Shown here one piece after another: positions 1-7,664 of a DNA stretch of 27,312 bases; position 1 is the stretch's first letter; the number at the start of each line of letters is the position of its first letter. Below the pieces are notes generated by a model. The model saw only the letters and a list, made by a program, of their open reading frames with translations. It was not told where the DNA came from and made no database searches. The position numbers and the translations under genes were made by a program. The stretch spans positions 9,760,951 through 9,788,262 of the forward strand of contig BFEA01000003.1 in the NCBI GenBank assembly GCA_003427395.1, given 5' to 3'. The stretch comes from Chara braunii (taxonomy: Eukaryota; Streptophyta; Charophyceae; Charales; Characeae).

Positions 1-89
<89 letters not shown>
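1..89. repeat. (GA)n microsatellite at contig start
   Basis: An uninterrupted GA dinucleotide tract of about 44 units forms the very start of the window. Its complement, (TC)n, forms the very end. This suggests that assembly stopped at microsatellites on both sides, so the true tract length is unknown. Confidence 0.97.
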
Positions 90-92
<3 letters not shown>

Positions 93-723
93 TCGTTTTG
101 TATACTCAGGTAACTCAGCGCAGGGGCTGATGAACTTGCAGAGAATGATGGAACCGCACTATCAGGGTCATTGCAAGCCAAAGTGTCCCACATGCCGGAG
201 GTTCGCGTTTTAGTTCGGATTATGGTTCGCGGTCACGAAAAGGGAACTCCAAGTGGTCGAGAGCGGGACAGCTTGTGACATGACATGACACACTGCCAAT
301 GTTGATGTCTGCAATAATTACTCACTCCACGGCCGGCTGGCGGAGTTCATGCGAGCCTCCACATGCTGGGATACTGCATAGCCTTTCTCTTCTTTTTCTT
401 GTTTTCTTTTGGAGGGAGAGGCTACCATACCCACGTCCCATCAAACAACCACATGCCTTGGAACCGGGCCCAGCGTCCCATAGACATGACAACAGTCAGT
501 CCAAGGGGTCTGCCCCCCGAGTTGCATAACAGGTTGCCTTTGTCCGACAGCAAATTGTCCCCGGCCGGATGTCCCTGCTGTACCTTAGGACCGTCTCTGT
601 TCTAATTCGACATCTGCTACTCCTTGCCGCGGGATGGCCGTTGCCATACTCTTGTGTTGCGTTCACTTCGGTGCACAGGGAGTCATTCTTCCCTCCCGTA
701 CTGCTGTAATGGGCCGGATGGGA
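90..723. other. No gene seen; unique-looking DNA with one retroelement tail motif
   Basis: Only short overlapping frames of 60-85 codons occur here, with no recognisable domain. The one interpretable item is a minus-strand copy of a retroelement 3'-tail motif at 458-481, listed separately. Confidence 0.5.
458..481 (-). repeat. Retroelement 3'-tail motif, copy 1
   Basis: Read on the minus strand, this segment is TGGGACGCTGGGCCCGGTTC. It closely matches GGGACGCTGGACCCGGTTTC found before the poly-A tails at 3.9 kb and 25.0 kb, and a fourth copy at 6248-6274. No poly-A follows here, so it is either a degraded insertion end or a fragment of one. Confidence 0.6.
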
Positions 724-998
724 GGGGGATTAAGGCCGGTGGTGTTAAAGAGGGAGGGAAATCGAAGTGGGTAGACTGCTGTGACATCACTTTAGGTCAC
801 CCTCTTGATGTCTTGCCCGTTGCTGTCCGCTTTGCCTACATCCACCCACTGATCAGGCCTGTGGAGGCTGTGTAGGGTAGACGCTGCCTGACTTGACGGC
901 TGAGATGCTTGGCTTCCAGGGGAGCGACGGGATGGGGAAGAGGGGAGGGAGGATGAAGGCCGGTGGTGTTGGAGAGGGAGGGAAATAGAAGTGGGTAG
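724..998. repeat. Direct repeat pair, about 50 bp each, 224 bp apart
   Basis: The segment at 724-774 is repeated at about 945-998. Both contain AGGCCGGTGGTGTT, then GAGGGAGGGAAAT and GAAGTGGGTAG, with few differences. The sequence between them is unique, so this is probably an old tandem duplication with a unit of about 224 bp. No gene is supported across it. Confidence 0.7.
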
Positions 999-1249
999 GA
1001 TCTTGTTTATAACTCCAGTCCAGTTTCCCTCCGCATGTCTCCAGTTGTTCCACTTGATGGTGTCATCTTCCAAGTCTGCCCCTGTCCTTTTCCTCCCCAA
1101 CCGTTCTTCCTCAGACTCCTGCTTTAAGGTCTGGATCTTGCATGGTTTCGTTTGCGCCGGCCTGCAGTTATGCATCCTTCCTGACTAATAACATCTTTTG
1201 GATGAGAGTAGGTGGATATAATTTTTTTTTATTATTATTTTCTTAAAGG

Positions 1250-1434
1250 GGTAGTAACTTTGGCGCAGTCACGAAAACAGTTTGAAAATGCACTTCAGGC
1301 AATCCCGCGAACACAACACACCCCCATGTGACCTCACCGGACCCGAAATCTAGGTTGTATACATTCAACATTACCGGCCCTTTTTCCTCGACAAGTGCAT
1401 TTTCAAACTCAAACCCTGACTGCGCCGTAGTTTT
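1250..1434. mobile_element. MITE-like foldback element with ~40-bp imperfect terminal inverted repeats
   Basis: GGCGCAGTCA at 1262-1271 and GTTTGAAAATGCACTT at 1280-1295 reappear as reverse complements at 1417-1426 and 1393-1408. The two arms are collinear and about 40 bp long, with mismatches only between these perfect blocks. The internal ~97 bp has no coding capacity. The size and structure fit a non-autonomous DNA transposon. I could not find a convincing target-site duplication, so the superfamily is undetermined and the outer boundaries are approximate. Confidence 0.7.
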
Positions 1435-1439
1435 CTCTC

Positions 1440-2290
1440 GTTTTTAATTAGGGTTTAGGGTTTATCTATTGCAACATTCTTTTTATCGTTGTATTAATAG
1501 AATATTCTTCAATGTCAAATATTCATACTATTCTAAGATTGCATCTATTACAAGATTCTTTCTATCATTGTGTTTTGTATTGTATTAGATAATGCTCTAT
1601 CTCCTTTACATCGGCAGTTGGCAGAGCCCCTCGACTAATGAAATCTGCAACCGCCATACAGCAGATATGTATCCTAATAAAACGAAAATCAAGAAATCAG
1701 GCAAAAAATGGTCAGAAGGTTATGCCTCCAATACAACTGTGAATCCTTCTAAAATGACTCTGGCGAGCCGACAAACTTCAATCGTCACCACTGACTCACC
1801 AGAGCTGAACAAGAACCCCATGGCTGTTTAAACCACCACAAAACTCGGGCTTGTAAAGCTGTAGCCTCTGCAACACTCTTTAAATTGCCAATCCAAACAA
1901 ATAATCTGACAAAGGGGCATCACCGTCCCGAATGATATCATTCCGTTGTGTCCACAAATGCCAGAGTGTCAGAGCACTCAGTGTCTCAAAAACATAGGCT
2001 CGTGGATGGGAAGATCCACAACTACATTAGAGTCCTGAAAAATTATAGCATCGTTCGTCCATACATCACCCCAGTCCTCAGGAAACGCTACATAGCGATG
2101 CCACAAGATCCAAAATGTCTTTGCATTGACACATGCAAGCGACAAGTGTTTCTGATACTCCACCACACATCCCGCTGGACAAACTGCACAAAATGGACTC
2201 CCTTTACATCATTGACCGGAAAGCATGGCAGCAGTTTTGCACAGCATCATAGGTGACCAACCAAAGAAGACCAGCATGTTTAGCTACTCT
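1440..2290 (-). mobile_element. LINE remnant, minus strand, 3' portion
   Basis: Reading toward lower coordinates, the segment has a frameshifted ORF2 C-terminus, then about 350 bp without a frame, then an A-rich end that contains CCCTAAACCCTAATTAAAA. That order of coding tail, 3' UTR and A-rich tail is typical of a 5'-truncated non-LTR retrotransposon. The 3' UTR includes a degenerate internal repeat (1465-1495 and 1544-1577, both TCTATTRCAAGATTCTTT-like). The two CCCTAAA units at the tail are too few to be telomere. Confidence 0.55.
1880..2260 (-). pseudogene. LINE ORF2 C-terminus (zf-RVT region), frameshifted
   Basis: The minus strand encodes a zinc-finger-like block, FCAVC followed by VVEYQKHLSLAC and NAKTFW. 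This fits the C-x2-C ... E-x3-H-x4-C pattern of the zf-RVT domain at the C-terminus of plant LINE ORF2 proteins. It continues through VAFPEDWGDVWTNDAII to a stop near 1980. In another frame it resumes as LWHLWTQRNDIIRDGD, matching the W-rich segment that follows zf-RVT, and ends at a TAA near 1880. At least one frameshift and an upstream TGA show that it is dead. Part of it (2038-2097) is about 90% identical to 4899-4958, so the family has several copies here. Confidence 0.7.
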
Positions 2291-2444
2291 GAGAGCCTAC
2301 TCACAATAGGGCCTTTTGTAAAGGTTTATGGCAAAAGAGCTAAAATTTGCTGGTTGGGCCAGTCGCACGAGGCAGGGAAAGTGGCAAAAGCAGCAAACGG
2401 GGTATCAAATGCCAGCGGCCTGGCGGGCCCTGGGGAAGGGCATT

Positions 2445-2472
2445 TTGCTACCACCTCTGGAGGTGGTAGCAA
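2445..2472. other. Perfect 13-bp stem hairpin followed by a T run
   Basis: TTGCTACCACCTC (2445-2457) and GAGGTGGTAGCAA (2460-2472) are exact reverse complements separated by two bases. T8 follows at 2473-2480. In bacteria this would look like an intrinsic terminator, but the setting is eukaryotic, so a foldback repeat is more likely. The core CACCTC-loop-GAGGTG recurs in the hairpin at 5274-5314. Confidence 0.85.
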
Positions 2473-2514
2473 TTTTTTTTCTTTTCAGTTCTAGAGTTCG
2501 TGACAGGAAATTCG

Positions 2515-2990
2515 CCCGCTGGTCTACGTATGCAGTCAACCTATTCACTTACACAAGGCTGCACGTCCTCATGCTGGCCTGGCGAGCAAGATGCTCCTTT
2601 GAGAGGAAAGACCACCAGTTCGGCCTGCAACAGCCTCAGCAAGCGATGGAAGATGTTATTAGGTCTACGGCCCAAGAAGCATGGGGGACAATGAGAAGGG
2701 ACTATAAAGCCGAAAATGAACCCCAGGCCAAACAGGCCATCCTGCACTCCTACAGAGAACTATGGCACGAGCCCTACAGGCTGTTCAGTGAAACGAACGC
2801 CGAACTGGACATCCAATGGAAACCATGGAGGAGCACCGAACAGACCTGGCAGAGGCGGCCCCGGGATGAATTCCAAGTGCCCTATCTTCAGCCAAACTTC
2901 ATCCTTATCACGGATCTGCAGAGCGACACACAACCCCCTCCACTTTTCCCACAATCTCCCCCTAGACCCGCATGCATTGCCGCTCATGGC
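2515..2990 (+). pseudogene. LINE ORF2 C-terminal fragment, divergent family
   Basis: The plus frame reads LHVLMLAWRARCSFERKD, then a helical charged stretch with AMEDVIRSTAQEAW and RRDYKAENEPQAKQAILHSY. This lines up with RRAILWTLWWKRCALAIDKA plus the following charged region in the LINE at 24.05-24.25 kb: a W-x2-RC anchor, then an E/Q/R-rich helix. I therefore read it as the segment after zf-RVT in a different LINE family. The frame stays open to about 3200, but only because it runs into a poly-C tract read as polyproline. The start codon offered upstream at 2328 is not meaningful. Confidence 0.5.
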
Positions 2991-3030
2991 GGTTCACCCC
3001 TCCTTGAAAAAGAAAGAAGAAGAACAAAAA

Positions 3031-3045
3031 CCCCCCCCCCCCCCT

Positions 3046-3082
<37 letters not shown>
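3031..3082. repeat. Poly-C tract (C14, TT, C36)
   Basis: C14 at 3031-3044 is followed by TT and then about 36 consecutive C. It can form an i-motif, or G-quadruplexes on the other strand. Long homopolymers are prone to sequencing length errors, so the exact length is unreliable. Confidence 0.95.
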
Positions 3083-3084
<2 letters not shown>

Positions 3085-3747
3085 GCCGCTCCCGCACAGT
3101 CGAACAGTCTCAACGGGCCTGTCCACCACTAATGCAGCCACCCCCTGCCTTCCTCCACATATTCTATATCCACCATTCCAGCCATCCCATCAACAGCTGA
3201 TCCCCCCACGCCCAATATGCGGAAACACAGAACGGGCGTCGGTCACGAGCGAATGGGGCACAAGGACTCCAGGCACCAAGGGAGAGAGACTGGATCTCAA
3301 CAACAGCAAAAGACAGGGGAATGCAGACCTGCAGGCGACAATCTGCAGGAGTGTTGTTGAATGGTGAGGGAGGAGGGGATAGACATCTACCATACATGAC
3401 TACACAGAGTGGCCAGGTTGCTTTCTCCATCCTCTGGATGCATCAAAGGACAAAGGGACTGGACCTCATGGAAGAGCCAGCTGTGTCTCCAAGTAACACT
3501 CACTCAAGGATCGCGAATATGTTGTGCATGGGTTTTGAGAGGGTATAGGGTTTAAAGGGTTTAAACTATAAACAGACAGACATAGCAGTAATCGAACAGG
3601 GGGGCTGCTGAAATAGGGCTGAGGTAATAGATAAGGGGTGCTCCAAGAAGGGATGGATGATACTAGCAGCTCCATGGGACAACGGAGCCCCGGGCTGAGA
3701 CAAAAATGGCCACAGCCCCAGGAAACAAGAAGCAGCAATCTCTGTGC
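3083..3747. other. No gene seen; probable LINE 3' UTR
   Basis: This lies between the LINE coding remnant and the shared tail module at 3748-3910, on the same strand. It has overlapping short frames only. The simplest reading is 3' UTR of the plus-strand LINE, but an independent insertion for the tail cannot be excluded. Confidence 0.4.
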
Positions 3748-3910
3748 TACAAGATGTATCAAGGGGACGCTGGACCCGGTTTCCAGCAGGTGCCGCTCCC
3801 CACCATTAGATGGAGCAGCCCAACAGATAAATTCTGACGGTTCTCTTACCACTGCCAGGATAGAGGACTTACGCAAGGGCTTTTTTTGTTAAAAAAAAAA
3901 AAAAAAAAAA
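3748..3910 (+). mobile_element. Retroelement 3' tail module with poly-A, copy 2
   Basis: AAGATGTATCAAGGGGACGC, then TGGACCCGGTTTCCAGCAGG, then CTCCCCACCATTAGATGGAG matches 24881-24950 with very few changes over about 65 bp. About 75 bp later comes GGCTTTTTTTGTT followed by A20 (3891-3910), which parallels GGGTTGTTTTTGTAAAA at the end of the LINE at 25.0 kb. This marks the 3' end of a non-LTR retrotransposon inserted on the plus strand. Confidence 0.75.
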
Positions 3911-4063
3911 GGTTGAAGGATTTGGGCCTCGNCCGTCCTGGACCTTGCCAAGAACCAAGAGATGTCGGCCGTCCTTTGATCTGAGGTGGAGATTTCCGCC
4001 TCCAATAATTCTTGATGCTCCCAATTTGCCGTTTCAAACTGGCTCCTTGATATCTTTGCAGGC

Positions 4064-4380
4064 GCGTGTTTTTTTTGGCCTTTGCAAACTGAAAAGCTGC
4101 CGCGTCTTTTTTTTTTTTTTTTTTTTAATTATAATTTGGGCCATTTCTCGATTTATGCGTGTCATCCCTGCGCAGGGGCCATGCTAATCTTGTCTAAGTT
4201 CTCTCTATCGTTCCAATTTTAACAGTTGTCCCGAAGCACTCCATACTTGTTTCAAATTAGCCCTGTGCTCACTCGGACGTATACAGAACGGGGTATACAG
4301 AAGGGGGGAGGGTGAGTACGTGTTTTTTTTTTTGCCTTCGCAATTGTAAACCTGCCGCGCCCGTACTTGTTTCAAATTAG
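4064..4380. repeat. Duplicated segment: U6-filled copy beside an apparently empty copy
   Basis: The 17-mer TACTTGTTTCAAATTAG occurs exactly at 4244-4260 and 4364-4380, 120 bp apart. Sequence before each also matches: GTG, a T run, GCCTTYGCAA and CTGCCGCG occur at 4064-4104 and again at 4318-4359. Between these flanks the first copy holds 139 bp containing a U6 pseudogene and its tail, while the second holds only CCCG. The second copy therefore looks like the pre-insertion state of a tandem duplicate. Confidence 0.7.
4105..4243 (-). pseudogene. U6 snRNA retropseudogene, minus strand, polyadenylated
   Basis: The minus strand has a near full-length U6: TTAAAATTGGAACGATAGAG, then GATTAGCATGGCCCCTGCGC, then GATGACACGCATAAATCGAG and AAATGG. 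Nine or ten extra bases follow GAGAGAA, and the 5' stem is degraded (GTGCTTCGGGAC). After U6 comes a short AT stretch and A20 (T20 at 4107-4126 on the plus strand). A poly-A tail on a normally non-polyadenylated RNA, plus the internal insertion, shows that this is a LINE-copied pseudogene and not a working gene. I saw no upstream U6 promoter elements. Confidence 0.88.
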
Positions 4381-4384
4381 AAAT

Positions 4385-4487
4385 CCGGGGCCAAGTCCCA
4401 CTTACGCTGATCCTTGATTTCTAGTCGTTGATCTTCGGAATCTGCGGTCAGAAATCGATCATTCGGGGAAGTGGGACTTGGCCCCCG
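4385..4487. mobile_element. Short foldback MITE, member 1 of GTCCCACTT family
   Basis: GGGGCCAAGTCCCACTT at 4387-4403 and AAGTGGGACTTGGCCCC at 4469-4485 form a perfect 17-bp terminal inverted repeat around a 65-bp centre. The centre includes CGTTGATC and AAATCG in the same order as in the second member at 26354-26453 (when that one is read on the minus strand). No coding capacity is present. A target-site duplication is not clear, so the superfamily is not assigned. Confidence 0.75.
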
Positions 4488-4542
4488 GCCAGCTCGACCT
4501 GTTCCTCGGTTTTGTGCCACTGCCATGCAAACACCTAACTTC

Positions 4543-4580
4543 CTGTCTCTTATACACATCTAGATGTGTATAAGAGACAG
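4543..4580. other. Nextera mate-pair junction adapter (assembly artefact)
   Basis: CTGTCTCTTATACACATCT (4543-4561) is followed directly by AGATGTGTATAAGAGACAG (4562-4580). These are two 19-bp Tn5 mosaic ends head to head, the exact junction adapter of Nextera mate-pair libraries. Translated on the minus strand it gives the familiar artefact peptide MCIRDR. A natural Tn5/IS50 end would not form this 38-bp abutted palindrome in a plant-lineage genome. The sequences at 4542 and 4581 may come from two ends of a kilobase-scale fragment. Confidence 0.96.
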
Positions 4581-4885
4581 GTGTGACCATGCGAGGCACC
4601 ATTTTGGCAATTGCCAGAAAATCGGCCTCGCGTTTTTTGTGATTTGCTGCCGCTATGTGACCAGGCGGGGTGGCATTTCAGCAAAATTGGGGTAGCAAGA
4701 TTCACAGATTTTGCTGCTTTGCCACCGCTGGGTGAGTACGCCCTGAAAGTTGATAATAGCCGACTGAAAGGTTGAAAAGCAGCAGCATCAAGATAATACC
4801 CCTGCTTGGGGGAAAAAGTTAGGTGGTTCGCGGAAGGAAAAAAAAAAAGAGGAGAAAAACAAAAGAAAAGAAATTTAAGACGCTT
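4581..4885. other. No gene seen
   Basis: Starts right after the adapter, so its link to the left side is unsafe. It contains GGTGAGTACG at 4731-4740, also present at 4311-4320, and a purine-rich stretch near 4835-4880. No frame or RNA gene is recognised. Confidence 0.4.
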
Positions 4886-4985
4886 CTAATTGGTCCGAAC
4901 AATTATAGCATCATTTGTCCATACATCAACCCAGTCCTCAGGAAACGCCACATAGGGCTTTTCAAACCCTACAACCCCATATATG
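4886..4985 (-). pseudogene. LINE ORF2 scrap, minus strand
   Basis: The minus frame GFEKPYVAFPEDWVDVWTND followed by AII matches VAFPEDWGDVWTNDAII in the remnant at 1.9-2.2 kb. DNA identity is about 90% over 60 bp (4899-4958 against 2038-2097). Outside that block the two diverge at once. It is a short fragment of the same LINE family. A 216-residue minus-strand frame runs through it, but the rest of that frame shows no domain. Confidence 0.65.
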
Positions 4986-5062
4986 TATATTTTGGCTTTC
5001 TTGTTTTTTATAAAACAATATGACAATTTATCGGCCGCACCCAACCACCCGGGCCGTGACTG

Positions 5063-5082
5063 GCGGTCGGGATCCCGACCGC
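5063..5082. other. Perfect 20-bp palindrome
   Basis: GCGGTCGGGATCCCGACCGC is its own reverse complement with no central spacer. It lies in GC-rich DNA next to TGAGTTTGACCCC, which faintly resembles a tRNA B box, but no tRNA-like fold was found. Confidence 0.9.
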
Positions 5083-5273
5083 AATCTGAGTTTGACCCCG
5101 CGGCCATGACCCCGGGGGATTCATACCCTGCCACCACCAACGGACTGTATTCTGTTCTCCACATGGACGCAGAGAAAAAAACAGCCATGAACCAGGAACA
5201 GACGAAAATGTGCATTAAAAAAAAAGAAAAGGAACAAAATACCCGGTTTCCGCGGCTGTCCAAAGGGTGTGCT

Positions 5274-5314
5274 CTTGAACTCAAGTCACCTCCGAGAGGT
5301 GACTTGAATTCAAG
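5274..5314. other. 19-bp stem hairpin with CGA loop
   Basis: CTTGAACTCAAGTCACCTC (5274-5292) pairs with GAGGTGACTTGAATTCAAG (5296-5314), with one mismatch and a three-base loop. The left-arm sequence GCTCTTGAACT recurs at 5405-5415. The core CACCTC/GAGGTG resembles the hairpin at 2445-2472. The age and origin of this foldback are unknown. Confidence 0.88.
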
Positions 5315-5494
5315 GGCGGTTTTGGCTGGGTTGCCCTTGGGACGCAAAAAAGGGAAAACAAAGCGGGTCGCTCTAAAGGGGGGGTGGAACGATGATTTTC
5401 GCATCGCTCTTGAACTGAAGTGGTGTGGAACGAGGCCCTCAGCCTGGACCCGGCCCCCTTCTGTCCAAAACGTTGCTGCAGTCCAGTCGAATAC

Positions 5495-5563
5495 AACGCC
5501 TATGCGAATTAAACGAATAAAACGCAACGTATGCATTGTATTCGTTTACAACGCATAGGCGTT
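5495..5563. other. Nested foldback structure
   Basis: The outer arms AACGCCTATGCG (5495-5506) and CGCATAGGCGTT (5552-5563) are exact reverse complements. Inside them TAAACGAATA (5510-5519) and TATTCGTTTA (5539-5548) are a second exact pair. The whole 69 bp can fold into one long stem with small bulges. It may be the end or core of a MITE, or a small-RNA-type hairpin. No wider element boundary was identified. Confidence 0.85.
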
Positions 5564-5570
5564 ATGTTCG

Positions 5571-6247
5571 GGGGAAGAAAGTAGTAGGAGTTTTGGCTGA
5601 GATCATCCCACTGCATGTGGTTCAATGACACGATTTCATCTTGTGACATATCTGCTGCTCTTTCAGCACCAAGGTTGTTGGCCTCCATGACTTTTGGGAT
5701 TGGGTTTCCTTTCATTACACTCCTATTAGTTAGGATTTCCCGTCCTCTTTTTCTCTGGATTCACCTTTCACTACCTATCTACCACTACTCAGGCTATACA
5801 GGGGACCCCTGAGAACATAGCTACCCCACGATGAAGGGATTGAATATTGCCCCCTACCCTAACGGCGGTGGGCAGGGAGTATAGTTGGTTTCTGTCCCCT
5901 GGTCGCTATTAGTAGGGTCTTTAGGCAATACGGGTGCGACTCCGTGAGAGTGTGTGTGAGTGGGTGTGTATGGTGTGTCAGAGAGTGTTGAGGAAAGAAG
6001 AAAAGGGGGGAACAGCTCCTAGCAAAATGCTGGGCCTACCTGAGCCCCCACCAGTGGCCCCATTCTTGTTGATAGTTAGGATTGTATAGCAGACATTTGC
6101 TTTCTTATTTCTAAGCATTATGTAGGTTGCATCACATCTGCTTCGCATGGAGCTTGCTCCACATCCTAGATTTTAGCATGGATGTTTGCAGAGTTCTGCT
6201 GTTTTCGCAGATAGCGTGTTTATGGTTCTTTTGATTTTATTTTTAAT
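5571..6247. other. No gene seen
   Basis: A minus-strand frame at 5509-5715 begins with ATG and encodes 68 residues including NNLGAERAADMSQDEIVSLN, but I recognise no family. The rest is AT/GT-rich unique sequence with GTGTGTGAGTGGGTGTG near 5950-5970. Confidence 0.4.
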
Positions 6248-6274
6248 TGCTGGGAACCGGGCCCAACGTCCCAT
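6248..6274 (-). repeat. Retroelement 3'-tail motif, copy 3
   Basis: On the minus strand AAATGGGACGTTGGGCCCGG then TTCCCAGCAATTAAAAATAA matches the tail motif GGGACGCTGGACCCGGTTTCCAGCA and then becomes A-rich, as expected for a retroelement 3' end pointing to lower coordinates. Confidence 0.6.
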
Positions 6275-6482
6275 TTGAGAACATATTAGAAAACATATGC
6301 AAAAGCAGATTGAGTTACGGGGGCCATTACCCGACTTCGGCTGGGACCAACCTATTCAACAACACAGTTGTGAGCTCTGCAGTTTAGAAAAGCTATGAGA
6401 ACTGTGCCGCCATTTCTGAACCCCGCCAAAAATTGACACGCACTTGAGCATTCCGAACTGAAGCAGAACACACAAGCACCCC

Positions 6483-6797
6483 AGAATTGCTCCTTCCCCT
6501 GGGTCACTCCAACTCCCTCTGGGACTTGCAATTTCCTTACCACATCATGCACATGCCCCCGCAGAACTGGGTTCCCCCTCCCTCCTTCCCAACCCTAATT
6601 ACCTCTTCCCCCGGGTTGCTCCAGCTCCCTCAGGGACTTATACTTTCCTTACCACATCACGCACATGCCCCTGCAGAACTACAGTTCCCCCTTCTCCACC
6701 CTAGTTACCCTTTCCTCCAGGTCACTCCAGCTTCCTCAGAGACTTGTGATTTCCTTACCACATCAAGCACATGCCCCCGCAGAACTAGAGTTCCCCA
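6483..6797. repeat. Tandem repeat, about 106-112 bp x 3
   Basis: Three units each contain a GGTYRCTCCARCTYCCTC block, then GGGACTT or a close form, TTTCCTTACCACATCA and CACATGCCCCYGCAGAACT. They start near 6501, 6613 and 6719. Pyrimidine richness gives a 118-codon open frame from 6487, but the unit is not a multiple of three, the peptide is low in complexity, and no domain is seen, so I do not call a gene. Confidence 0.85.
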
Positions 6798-6949
6798 AAT
6801 CAACCCTCTCAAACCCCTTGACCCCCTCCCCCATCTGCCATGACTGATCCGACCCCAAAATCAGCCCGGCCCTGAAAAGGTCAAACCCACACTCCTCCCT
6901 CTCCAGGGTAATACGCTCCACGAAACAAACTCCGCAATCCTGATCAACG

Positions 6950-7026
6950 CCTGTGTATCTTTTTTTTCTTTTCTTTTTTTTTTCTCGATTTATGCGTGTC
7001 ATCCCGAAGGACCCTGTGTATCTTTT
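6950..7026 (-). pseudogene. U6 snRNA retropseudogene with 14-bp target-site duplication
   Basis: CCTGTGTATCTTTT occurs exactly at 6950-6963 and 7013-7026. Between the copies the minus strand reads GGTCCTTCGG, then GATGACACGCATAAATCGAG, then AA and an A-rich tail. This is the U6 5' end joined directly to the U6 3' domain, with about 50 internal bases missing, then a poly-A tail. The duplication starts with AAAAGA on the minus strand, as expected for an A/T-rich endonuclease nick used in target-primed reverse transcription. It is non-functional, because the ACAGAGA box and most of the internal stem-loop are gone. Confidence 0.9.
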
Positions 7027-7578
7027 CAATCAATGAGGTACTAAGAAAAATCTGAAAAAACATGGAAAAAAACTATGAAAAAGTTTCTTTCTGAAAGAAA
7101 CCAACAAAAACCAAACCAGAGTGAATGACGCTCAACCATCCAAACCTCAACCGGCTTTGACCTCCCTCCTCGATATCAAGACTCTTCAAGGCCTCACACC
7201 CCCAACTGCTAGGTTACGAGGCAGCGCGACCTGCCTCAGAAGACTCCTATCTGTTAGGCTGCACGGTGGAATGACCCACCTCGGCTCCGACCAGTGTCGT
7301 CTTGATAACCGCCCCAAACAGCCACAGAACCGCCTTCCCCCTTAGGCGATTCTCTGGACCTCTTACCAGGCCTCCAGAGCCCTCGTCACGCTCGAGTTAC
7401 AGGGCAGCACGACCATACCCGCAGCTCCTACCAGCATCGTTCCAGCTCCGCCATCCGAGACATAAAAGCGAAAGGCAGATAGCACAGCATCAACCGAACC
7501 GCCAAGCATCACCTCAACCCGGATTTCAGATTCGCTGGCGCTGGACTCCCACAGAAATTTAAGTAGTCAAGGACTTAA
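7027..7578. other. No gene seen; weak internal duplication
   Basis: The piece GTTACGAGGCAGCGCGACC near 7213 resembles GTTACAGGGCAGCACGACC near 7396, suggesting an old duplication about 185 bp apart. Two plus-strand frames of 74 and 86 codons are present, but their peptides are Pro/Arg/Ser-rich without a domain. Confidence 0.4.
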
Positions 7579-7664
7579 CCTAGAGTAAAATGTCACATTA
7601 AAACAAGGTGGGGTTATCCCACCTAGATTAAAATGTCACAGCAAAACAAGGTGGGGTTATCCCC
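7579..7664. repeat. 43-bp tandem repeat x 2
   Basis: CCTAGAGTAAAATGTCACAT with AAAACAAGGTGGGGTTATCC, then CA, is followed at once by a second copy differing at a few positions (7579-7621, 7622-7664). Confidence 0.92.

Noticed and set aside
792-1175. Minus-strand ATG frame of 127 codons
   Set aside because: It runs through the direct repeat at 724-998, the second half is Ser/Pro low complexity, and no domain is visible.
1443-1465. TTAGGGTTTAGGGTTT, plant-type telomere repeat
   Set aside because: Only two units, and they fall in the A-rich end of a LINE remnant; not a telomere or a clear interstitial telomere array.
2328-3200. 290-codon plus frame as an intact gene
   Set aside because: Only the middle resembles LINE ORF2; the end is polyproline from a poly-C run, and the start lies upstream of the homology.
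4543-4580. Genuine Tn5/IS50 insertion end
   Set aside because: Two abutted mosaic ends with nothing between them match the library adapter exactly; no transposon interior is present.
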